Assembly: GCA_902805475.1 (NCBI GenBank)
Contig: CADCSX010000010.1
Span: 930,001 to 994,000 of the forward strand
Reading direction: 5' to 3'
DNA: 64,000 nucleotides
DNA from: Entonaema liquescens
Lineage: Eukaryota > Ascomycota > Sordariomycetes > Xylariales > Xylariaceae
The translations under genes and the position numbers were made by a program. Below the pieces are notes generated by a model, which did not search any database, was not told the origin of the DNA, and worked only from the letters and a program-made list of their open reading frames with translations. Within the stretch, counting starts at the first letter, position 1. Every line of letters starts with the position of its first letter. Shown in pieces: positions 24,919-34,932 of the stretch.

Positions 24919-25230
24919 TCATGCCTTCTTCGAGGCGGTTGCTATGCCCAACGCGAACCGGTGATTGTTCCCAAAAATGATATATCGCCTGACTAATATG
25001 ATGCCGCCCGTGGTACCCGCCAAACCAAAGCCCACCAACCCAGAAATTCCAATTGCAAATGATCGCCCCGGTCGTCCAACTCCTGTTGCCGTAAACTCCG
25101 TCGCGTTAACTCCTACGCTGATATATCCAATGTGACACCAAAGAACAGAAAATCCCAATACCCCTTCGATAGAGGCGGTTATAGCCAAGACAGCAGCGGT
25201 CGCATTTCGAGAGATGGTAAGAATCGAGGA
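24919..25230 (-). other. Open frame directly downstream of, and in phase with, the transporter stop
   Basis: After the transporter stop TGA (25233-25231) the same frame stays open for 103 sense codons to a TGA at 24919. The translation is rich in Ala, Gly, Ile and Val, with hydrophobic stretches (ASIEGVLGFSVLWCHIGYI and ISGLVGFGLAGTTGGIILV) and ends in ATASKKA. It has no in-frame ATG. It could be a stop-readthrough extension, an alternative last exon, a lost part of a longer ancestral tail, or chance. The TGA is followed by T rather than the CTA typical of efficient readthrough. Confidence 0.3.
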
Positions 25231-27127
25231 TCAATAGCTGAAATCGACATTACCCATACCCATCTGATTTATTATCTTATCCTCTTCCGATTGGCTATCA
25301 TTAGGGTTGGAGTCTGTAGTATGTATCGTCTGTACGCTCTCGCTCGTAGTCGTCGTAGTTCTGGATGCTTGTAATTCGTGTTCGGGTGGTGGGATACCGC
25401 TGTCGGCAAATCCTTCGTCTCGCAACTGCTGAAAACTCCAACTCGGTTCGAAGTTTTTGCTCTTCCAAGCGAAGGGGATACGCTCGTACATCTCGTCAAT
25501 CTGCTCCAGGCTGATTTTGCTCGTCTCATAAATCATACCGTATACGAAGATGGCGGCAAGCACACAAAAGGCTCCCCACACGTAAAAGACTTTGGCCCCT
25601 AGGGCGGCATACCCATTCCCTTCTTCCACCATAAAAGGAGTACCGTAGGCAATACCAAAATTTAACAACCAGTTGGACGCCGTGGAAATTGACATGGACT
25701 TTGCGCGAATCTTAAGAGGATATATTTCTGACGTGACGACCCAGGTAACAGGGCCCCACGAAGCGGCGTAGAAGAAAACAAACAAAGAGACGAAAACAAT
25801 GACAAGTTTAGCTACCAGTGAGCTCTGCGAGTCACTCGCGAGGGTGGAAAATATGGCGATGATGAGTTGGCACACAGCCATGCCTAGCGCGCCGACAATG
25901 AGTAATTTTCGACGACCCCAAGTTTCTACAACAAATAATCCGGGTATAGTCGATACGACGTTGATAACGTTCATAACGAGGGAGATTAGGAAAGGATCCG
26001 ACACGCCGGCGCTGGTGAAAAACGTAGTTCCGTAATACATGATGAAATTGATACCCGTGAGTTGCTGCAGCATTTGAAGGCAGCAACCAGTCAACGTTCG
26101 GCGACCAAGATGAGGTGTCCCGATGAAAAGGTCCTTGTAGGAGGCGGTTCCTAGTGCAAGTTCGTATTCGTGGTTCGCTTCGATCTCGGCGAGTTCCTCG
26201 ACGAGGGCGGGATGGGTTATATCGAGACGACGAAGACGACTAAGAGCGAGGCCAGCGTCGTGCTTATTGCCTTGTTTGATGAGGAATCGAGGGGTTTCGG
26301 GAAGGACGAGGAGACCGAGACATAGTACGCAGGCCCATGTAAGCTGGAGGCCCATGGGAATCCGATACGCGGCTGGACCGGCCATCTTTTGCGTGAGGAG
26401 ATTGACGATGGACGCCGCCAATAGACCGAACGTTATTGAAAGTTGATATGCGCAAACTAACGTACCGCGAATCCATTTCGGGGCCATCTCAGATTGATAT
26501 AAAGGAACAAGGACAGATACGGATCCAACACCAACTCCAGCAAAGAACCTACAAACCAGTATTAGCAAATCCAGACCAAACCGAGACTAGATATATTAAA
26601 TATGAACATACCTGCCCGCTAACAACATCGGAATTGCATCCGCGCAAACCTGAAATATGGCGCCGAAACAAAAGACGCAGACGGAGGCGATAATGGATAT
26701 TCGACGGCCGATCCAATCACCGAGAGGGGCCGCAAGGAGGGCACCGGTGACGGTACCGGCGCTAAGGATGGCGACGATGATGGAAATTTGAGAAGGGGAG
26801 AGGTCATAGCTGCCGTCGTGGTCTACGTAACCGGTATTGAATTGACTTTTAAATGAACTCATCGCAAGGATACCATTTATCGTCCTTTGAAAAATACTAG
26901 GTTAGCAACATCGCAATTTACGTATATACCTCTTTGATTTCTTCCGACGCATTGAGACCTGAATAGAATGGAGCAGGAAAGGGTAATGTCGTGTCGTAAT
27001 ATGATGCTCACCCTGTATCGTATCCAAACAAGAGACCACCGGTCGCTACGAAGAGGCCAACCATAATCGCCGGAGCCGAAGAACCGGCGACATTGTCGGG
27101 TTTGTGCCAGCCCATGGCTATCGCCAT
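25231..27127 (-). CDS. MFS sugar (hexose-type) transporter
   Basis: Proton-coupled or facilitative sugar carrier of the plasma membrane, sugar porter family. Three exons on the minus strand: 27127-27012, 26884-26612 and 26548-25231. Introns are 127 and 63 bp; phases agree and give 568 aa. Start MAIAMGWHKPDNVAG, then TM1 with GGLLFGYDTG. Signatures: DWIGRR in loop 2-3, MAPKWIRGTLVCAYQL, PETPRFLIKQG after TM6, QQLTGINFIMYYGTTFF in TM7, ETWGRRKLL in loop 8-9, and GPVTWVVTSEIYPLKIRAK in TM10 and the following loop. The tail is long, hydrophilic and Ser/Thr-rich, as in many fungal hexose transporters. The substrate cannot be fixed from sequence. The gene is convergent with the metallophosphoesterase gene. 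Its stop is followed by an in-phase open frame (see 24919-25230). Confidence 0.92.
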
Positions 27128-27393
27128 GGTGACGGTGTTTCGACGTCAAACCGGCACTATTGATAATTATTTTGTCGTTCGTAGTGGATGAAAAGAGGTT
27201 GTTGAATTATGGGATATCCCATTGATTGAGAGGAATACCTTGGGATAGGACAATGTTAGGTGGGCGATAGGATAGTGGGTAATAATAGAGTGCGAGTTGC
27301 AGGGTGGAGAAGAAAAAAGGGCAGCGAGGGAAAAAAAGGCGGGAGAGAAGAACCAGAGGGTCAGGGTCAGGATCAGCGCACTTACACTAGAGG
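27128..27393. other. Short 5' region of the transporter, ending at the transposon
   Basis: Only about 270 bp separate the transporter ATG from the TA target site of the TIR element, so the element may sit in the promoter. On the coding strand this leader is pyrimidine-rich (27290-27360 on the plus strand is G/A-rich). No gene seen. Confidence 0.5.
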
Positions 27394-27395
27394 TA

Positions 27396-27441
27396 TGGCA
27401 GACCATATGTACCACTTTGCCAAAATCGATTTTGGTCAGCC
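27396..27441 (+). repeat. Left terminal inverted repeat
   Basis: Starts TGGCAGACCATATG and contains GCCAAAATCGATTTTGGT, one base off a perfect palindrome. It pairs with 28401-28446. Confidence 0.8.
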
Positions 27442-27660
27442 ACTAAACTAGATTTAGTCAAGCGCAAGTTGATTTTATCGGTTGGATACTTGAAATTTAA
27501 TGGTTAGTACTTGAGTTTTATATGGGTAAATTGAATATACTACCATAAATAACCCGTTAAAATAACATTATTTTTATAAAAAAGTTATATATTATTATAA
27601 AAAAACATTTACATATATTTAATTAAACATTTTAAACGATTAATTATTTAAAAATTATTA

Positions 27661-27790
27661 ATAATATAATTAATAATATAATTAATAATATAATTAATAA
27701 TATAATCGATAATATAATTAATAATATAATTAATAATATAATCGATAATATAATCGATAATATAATCGATAATATAATCGATAATATAAT
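27661..27790. repeat. 12-bp tandem array, ATAATATAAT followed by TA or CG
   Basis: Ten full copies from 27661 to 27780 and a partial one after. The first ten bases never vary; the last two are TA in five copies and CG in five (order TA TA TA CG TA TA CG CG CG CG). Confidence 0.9.
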
Positions 27791-28080
27791 AATATAATTT
27801 ATTTAATATAATTTATTTAATATAATTATTTAAATTATTAAATAATTTTATTATATATAATGCGGTTTATTAAATTTTAATTTTTTTATAAAATTCGTAT
27901 ATTTATTTATTTATTTAAATATTTATAATATTAAAAATAAATTAAATAAATTAAATAAATTATTTAATTAATTATTTATTTAATTAATTATTTATTTAAT
28001 TAATTATTTATTTAATTAATTATTTATTTATTTAATTAATATATTATTTAATAAATTATTTATTTATTAAATTATTTAAA

Positions 28081-28236
28081 AAATTAAATAAATTAAATAA
28101 ATTAAATAAATTAAATAAATTAAATAAATTAAATAAATTAAATAAATTAAATAAATTAAATAAATTAAATAAATTAAATAAATTAAATAAATTAAATAAA
28201 TTAAATAAGTTAAATAAATTAAATAAATTAAATAAA
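28081..28236. repeat. 9-bp tandem array TTAAATAAA, about 17 copies
   Basis: Nearly perfect; one copy reads TTAAATAAG (28201-28209). It lies inside the TIR element. AT-only repeats with related spacing (TTAATTAATTATTTATTT-like) precede it at about 27930-28040. Confidence 0.9.
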
Positions 28237-28400
28237 ATTTTAAATAAAAGATTTAATTGTATATAATCTCATATAAAACGTTAGATTCTTTGTTGTTAAG
28301 CTTAAAATATTTATCTAACCACTATATGCGACTCGTATAGCGCATAAGTATACGTAATGTATATGGCTTGTGCGTACGCTAGGGATAAATTACCCCTTAC

Positions 28401-28446
28401 GGCCAGCCAAAATCGATTTTGGCAAAGTGGCTCCTATGGTCCGCCA
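28401..28446 (-). repeat. Right terminal inverted repeat
   Basis: Reads TGGCGGACCATAGG inward on the minus strand and contains the perfect 18-bp palindrome GCCAAAATCGATTTTGGC. It is followed by TA at 28447-28448. Confidence 0.8.
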
Positions 28447-28478
28447 TAAGAGGGGGGGCGCTGGGGGAAGTAGGTATT

Positions 28479-28524
28479 GGGAGTCAGGGAGTCAGGGAGT
28501 CAGGGAGTCAGGGAGTCAGGGAGT
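28479..28524. repeat. 8-bp minisatellite GGGAGTCA x5.75
   Basis: Five exact copies plus GGGAGT, starting 32 bp outside the right end of the TIR element. Confidence 0.9.
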
Positions 28525-31500
28525 ACAAGAAACAGCGTGGAAAGCGCCAAGACATCAATACATCTGATTGGTTATGGGTCAAAAGTGGGTGGTGCTTAAG
28601 CGAGTCCAGCCGACGGGGTTGCGATTTAACGACCCCCCCGGAGAAAATGAGAAAAAAGAGTCGCTGAACATTGAATTTGGATTTCCATCCTGGTCATTCA
28701 GACTTCTTTGTATTGTATGTATTTTATGTATTCCCCCCAACACCATTCGGGTTAGTCTCTAGCTCCAAGTTTCCTGCGAGTCGTTGAAATCTCTAGGCTG
28801 AACCAGTTTGCTAGGATAACTAGGATAACTAGCCTGGTAACAACCAACTTCTATCGTACGACATCGTGAATACCGCTGGAATTGACAGCCCGGTAAGCAA
28901 GGACTACCATGGTTGGAAACAATGAGTAAAAAGAGATCCCTTTCTATATCATCTCCCAAACCCGCGGAAGTTTCATCCTCACCGCGGTGCTCATTCCGCA
29001 ATGCATAATTACCTAATATGAGAGCTGATGAGTAAGGACAGGATGAACAAGATGTGCCTTAGTGTCTTGGTGCCGATTTAATAGTCCTGGACTAGAAGAG
29101 AAATCTATGTACGCTAGTCGGCAGTATGAATATTAGGTACTGGAGAGTAGTAGGGAAAGAATATACTACACGTAATTTGTCCAAGTAATTCGTTCCAGAT
29201 CGCCTATGGTCTTCCCAACTCTCAACTTGGTGGGTGAGTTAACCACGAGGGAGATGAAGCCCTGCATAGAAGCCACGCACGCAGCATGTATTTTGTCGAC
29301 ATGTATTCTGCAAGTAATTGGGAATGACTCTCGACTCTGTACTTGCAGCTATCCGTATCCGGGCTGGTAATCTAGACAACCAAATCTCGTTGCCAAGAGG
29401 ACAAGGCCGTCCTTTATCGAAGCTTACCTAGTATGCTTCCTAGGTGCCTAGGAGCTATTGGAACTTGCAATATCATTTCCACGTTGATATTGGTGGCCAA
29501 GTCCCTAGCTATGCAAGGTAGAAAAATAGATGGCTCTTGGGAAGGATTCACACTTGCTACGGCCGACCAGTCGATACCTTGCATGGAACGCAGATTGGTT
29601 TCCTGTTTTGGTCCTTGCCTCAACATTTCGTAGAACGAGTGTAATAAATATGGCATCACGTATTATCTCGTTACACCTGAGCAGCCCGAGGTAGAGGGAG
29701 AGGTAGGCAAACCAATGAACGGTATCCCCAGCCCGGTGATCCCTTAATCCATATTTTGGGCTGCAGAACTTTGTCTTAGGTGAGTGTAACACAGCATGAA
29801 AGGACGAGCTGGAAGACGTACGTAAGGGTGATCCGACTAAAAAGTTAATAATAAGCGGCACACACTACGATTTCTTAGCCCGTCACGGGGTAGTGCGAGA
29901 TGAAAGAAGATCAGAAATGGCGGTGTTTCTAGCGATGCTCCATTGGGACTAGAGGGCATAAAATAGATGGCCAGCGGTCGACGTGATGGGTTTAGATGGA
30001 ATTAGTATAGATGCTCAATGCTCAATGGTGGTTCCAGGGGGGGTGTGGACGGTAAAGGTACCTTGGCTGCTAGGACGACGAGTCGTAAATCATGCTTCGA
30101 ATTATTGTTCAGCCTTGAAAGAGCTAAGCTTAGTTGTTGGTGCGGAATCAAAAGGTTCAGCCAGAAAGTTAGTCGTGGATCACAAGAAGGTCTTTGCGGG
30201 GAAGACTAGAAATGATTGCTGGACCCCCCCTTACCCCCAGGCGCTCCACGATGTGACGATGCCCCATGATTCCCAGGAAGAAACAATAGCGGCGCAAGCG
30301 TGGAGACTCCACGCGAGTCCGGTGCCAAGATAATTCCTTTTTTGGAAATGACACTACTTTTGTCATTTTAGTTTTCGAACGATAAATTTTTCCGTCTGGG
30401 AGTCATCATTCATCCCGATCAGCGATGCTGCTAGATTAATTCTGTGCATATGAAATTCCTAGAGGAATAAATAGATTTGAGGAATAGTTAATAAACCCTT
30501 ACATTTTACAGGTATCTACTTCCTATGGCTATCTATGGCTATCTGCTTTCTCCTTCCCAAACTGCCAGATTGGTGCAAAAACCAAGGTACGAGGCTGAAA
30601 GGTATATAAGAAGCCACACTATTATAGGATAGTACTAACATTATTTGTACTCACCCCTGCTCTAGGTCAAGATTTGGAATATCCAGCTTGCCTTCTGCAT
30701 CCAATGTGGATCCAAGAGGGTACCTATTACATAGTAGCTTACATGTACATACCTAGGTAATATATGAGGTATCCACCTTGTATGTATGTACGTAGATACT
30801 TCGCTACCATACATTTAATACACTGGACTACATTTTCGAACTTCTCCAAAAACTCGACCCGATTCTCCGTCAATCGTTGCCAATTACCAAAAAGCGCCTT
30901 TTCGACAAGCGGGAAATATCGGCGTCACGGCCGGCGACATTCTATTTCTCCTAATCCCTAGGGGAATAGCTTCTGCAGTCATCCAGAGTCTCTCCCTGTT
31001 GCTGCTACCACCCGCGGGTTGACCATTAATACCTAACATGTCGTTATTGGATGAGAGCCACAACGAAGATCGATCATTTTTGAATCTATCATAGTACAAC
31101 ATGCCAAATAGAATTGATACCTAAGGTATTGTAATGTTTGACCAAGCTGGGCGATGGCCTAGTATCATGAACGAGGTTTCGCAACATGTAATATATTCTG
31201 ACCCTCCTCGCATCATCGGGCTGAGTTTACGAATTCTGCACAACACCAAATACCCGGGAGTATGGAGCGCCGACAACGAGTCAAGTCTTTATACACTATA
31301 CCTGTATCACACACATCCTAACCTAAGTCCCTTCTTCTAAAAGAGGCCAGTCCCCATTAAGAACACCTCCTACTAGTCATCCAATCACAACACCCCTTTC
31401 ACCGTCCTCGCCGCATAGGCACAGACCAAATTAATCTGTCCTCAATCCTGTACCCAGCCAGCCAGTTTTGCCAACATTTTCCTTTCCCCTTGCCGCGAGA

Positions 31501-34500
31501 TCAAGGGGAGGGCCTGTACGATCATCGATACCTAAGAGGTCAGGGTACCTAAATAAGGTCTATTGTACCACGCTCACTCGTCACGGCGGGTTACCTGTCC
31601 TTCGGACCACATCAGGTTAGTTTTTTGTTTGTGCGAGTGACTAAAGCAAACGCCTGTACTCTGGCCTAGGGTATTCAAAAAAGGTATTTCCTTTCCTGTA
31701 GGCTATCTATGGAAGCAGGCTGCCGAACCCCGCGAGGAGGGTTTGCTTTCTGCTTGATTCGTTGCTAGAAAAAGAGGCGTTATCACGGACAAGACCGAGC
31801 CGCAGCACGAAATGATGACGAGACGCCGTTGAGGGCTGACGGCTGACTGGCCAGGCTTACCCGTGTCTTATACGAAAAGCTGCGCTCACGGCCGTAAGGT
31901 TCGGAAAGCCATAGCAGAGATTAAACTCGCCAAAGGACATAACTCAAGCCTTTGGCACGTTGGTTTTATTACGAGGGATGTATATCAGCCGTCAGGTGAT
32001 GGGATGCTCCTAACTACCTACCCAACATCGGATCATACGTCGATGTAAGGAAATCAAGTATTCTTCATATGTGATATTACGTGTTCGCCCATCAGTGCCT
32101 TTATGCAAAGTACTTCTGCCGAAAGCCCCTATTTGTTTGCTGCGTAGATAGAGTACGGCAATTACTAAATCGCACCATGCAGCCATTACCATCATCTCCT
32201 ATCCACTGTCGAATAAAGCTATATATCAACGTTTATAGAAACCTTAACTCAACCTCTCGATGTAGAAACAATACATTATTATACCTGGCCCCCTGGAAAT
32301 TTGACATTCTCGTTACTTCGAGATGCTTGAAACGGGTTCGTAGGATCTCGTTGGATTCATCTTATCTTGCCCGTTTTGTGCCCCCAGGTTCCAGACCAGA
32401 AGCGCCCTTGGTTTCACTACGGGAACGGAAGAAAGTCTACATACATACCATCCGTCCCTACATTGCACAGAGTTCTCTTAAAAGCCCAGTTGCTATTGGT
32501 CCGGGACGCGGCCGCCATTTCGTCCGAGGACGGGTTGAAAGCTTACTATGCCTGTGCCTCCGGGGTCCAAGTTACCCTTCCCACTGGTGTCCTAACTCAC
32601 CAAGTCGTATGTAGTATCGTTGGGAGAGTGCGAATTTCGCCGATGGCACATCTGCGATAAGTAAAAGCTTTGGATGATATGTCCAAACCAGTCATGAAGT
32701 AGTAGGACGTATAAATCCCCCCTGGGAATAGGGGCGCATGGTCCCTGTGGACAATACAGAGGCACACCTGATAACTATTGCCATGGATACCTACAGCGAT
32801 TTGGACAGGGCCAGCATGGCATTCTGGGCTATCATGTACTCTACTTGGCTTAGAAGCCATACATCCTATCGTCTCGAAAGGGTAGTTTGAGCAGGGACAT
32901 CACGAAGGTAGGTGAGATCCTCAGCAGCTTCGTTGACTTTGGCTAGAAGCCATAGACCCATCTATGATGCTGCTTGAGTACAGAAGGATATTGTAGTAAA
33001 CCTGTACTCCTACCCAGGTGCGTATTTTGGTTTACCGCCTGTCCTTCTGCTGTAACCGAACGAATGGTAGCAAAACTAGCCGCTGAAGTAGGTATGTTTG
33101 CTTTCATGTCCCATGATTCCACCCTAGAAGTTGCAACAAAGCTAACGGTCGTTAATCAACAGCCGGACAACCCAGAAAAACGCCGTCTCGCCCTCGAGGT
33201 TAGCATAAAGGATCCCATGTTAGTCTGTGACGTTCGGAAATGTATGTTAGAGATGGTATACGTTAGTTAGGAAGAGTTGATGCGGTGGATACTACATTTA
33301 CCTGCATCTACGACCATAGAAAGGAACGTTCCATAAGAGCTCACCTAAGGTCGTTGTTGGCCAGAGAATCCAACATATCCATACCTCGCCGCCACGTCTC
33401 TCGCATTCAAAATCCAGATTGCAGGATTTGATGTCTTATCTAAAACACTACCTAACGCATGTACGTTAATGGATTATTGGGCAGCGGGAAGATTCCCATC
33501 ATTATCTTGGATGGCGGTACGTTGGACGAAGATATAGCCGCAGCTACCACCTATTGCTACTCAAACACTCCTGGATTACTATTGTCATCACCTTAAGGTA
33601 CAAGTAACCCAAGGGACCTCTTGTGTCAAATATACCCAGTTGAAGATGCTTTGGACATCATAAGATGGAGCCTCCGTTATCTAGACAAGCCGAACGAGAT
33701 GTGACTAATGAATTATGCTGTAGACTATATCAAACTATGACTATTAGGTCTATCTCAAATACAGCAGTACCCATCTACTAGCCGCTATTCTATCCCCATA
33801 CGAATAACATCTGGTATACATATTACTATTAACTACTACTGGTAGCCCACACATATCCTAAGACTGTCAAACGTCGATGCCTTACACATATATGCTATAA
33901 GATAGATATCAAGCATAGTAAATAGTACCAGTAACTCATCATATCGAGAAACGAAATAGGACATCGCGGGGGGTTGAGAAACTACCTCTAATCACGCATA
34001 TAAAGGTAAACGTAGATAGCAGTCAACTATATGAGAAATGAGGAAGACTGCGGGTTACTTCATATACTCTTAACACCAAGCTGCTCAACTAAGTCTCAAC
34101 TAAGCCCTACCATTACCAAAAACTCCATGGTACCCGGTTTTGTCGGTCTTATCTACTCATCTATCTCCTCTACCTACCCCACAATCGTCGTTGACTATAA
34201 GGGGGTTGGGATTTAGTCCGTTATACATACTTACGAACTAGACCAGTACGACACGATAGTTACAAGTTTTCGTCTAGAGACATGCCCAAAACTTATTCTC
34301 GTGGTGCCATTACTTTAAGTAAGTTGACGGATTGCCATGCCTGGTAAAATATTGCGTTTTGCGATGTTGCGAGACTGGAGTCTATCTAGCATTCTTGACG
34401 GGCAGAGAATATTGCATACTCGACCGTCACATAAGTTGAAGATAGAAAATTAGGTAGATATCCAATATAGTACACGAGTATTTAAACTCTATCATGCAGA

Positions 34501-34932
34501 GTATGACTATATGTTAACTTATCTATCCCTTTCACAGATCGTATATGCGTAAACTTACCACATAAGATTACCCATATCGAAGACTTCACCTATATTCCAT
34601 ACCTACATATCAAACATACTACATTAATACACATGTCAAAATAAGTAAACCAACAAGTGAAAATTGAAGCTTGAAACATAATCCAAGTAATATATTCTTA
34701 AATGCTATACATCTGACATAGTCCTATACTATCAATACAGCCAGGCCATCGGCCTAATACAACAACAAGCGCCTCGCCTAGCTAATTTTACTATTCACCC
34801 ATTTAAATCTGGGTGCCTCTGGCGTATCTCATTACGCGGAGGAGTCAGGTAAAAAAGAAAATCGCAAATGCCGTTTGCCGATATAAAGCAATTCCCAAAG
34901 CGCCGTCTTATTAAGCTTTTTGCTAGCAACGC
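28525..34932. other. Gene-poor block (6.4 kb)
   Basis: No family, splice structure or conserved motif recognised on either strand. Longest frames are 177 codons (32081-32614, plus), 118 (29505-29861, minus) and 116 (29983-30333, plus), within chance for this length and composition. It contains TACCTAGGTA at 30750-30759 and AT-rich stretches, for example 33700-34800. The right end is the 3' flank of the fumarate reductase gene. Confidence 0.4.
30750..30759. other. 10-bp palindrome TACCTAGGTA
   Basis: Second exact copy in this window; see 5085-5094. Confidence 0.6.

Larger units (their letters stand above)
27396..28446. mobile_element. Degraded Tc1/mariner-like DNA transposon or MITE (TIRs, TA target duplication)
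   Basis: A 1,051-bp element bounded by inverted repeats beginning TGGCRGACCATA and flanked by TA on both sides (27394-27395 and 28447-28448), the target duplication expected of Tc1/mariner/pogo-like elements. The inverted repeats match over about 46 bp with about seven mismatches. Most mismatches are C/T or A/G transitions, as repeat-induced point mutation (RIP) leaves. There is no transposase frame: from about 27480 to 28270 the interior is almost purely A/T and consists of 12-bp and 9-bp tandem arrays. So it is non-autonomous or destroyed. The superfamily is inferred from the TA duplication alone. Confidence 0.75.

Noticed and set aside
26930..26958. Possible mini-exon within intron 1 of the transporter
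   Set aside because: It has splice-like ends, but including it puts exon 2 out of frame and breaks the conserved GYDTGTINGIL join.
27661..28236. CRISPR-like periodic repeats
   Set aside because: Direct tandem AT-only repeats without spacers, in a eukaryotic transposon.
29983..30333. 116-codon frame
   Set aside because: No motif, no splice structure and chance length.
32081..32614. 177-codon frame in the gene-poor block
   Set aside because: About one such frame is expected by chance in this window; composition is not protein-like and no motif is seen.
33305..33330. ACGACCATAG resembling the start of fungal 5S rRNA
   Set aside because: Only about ten bases match; the internal control regions of 5S are absent.
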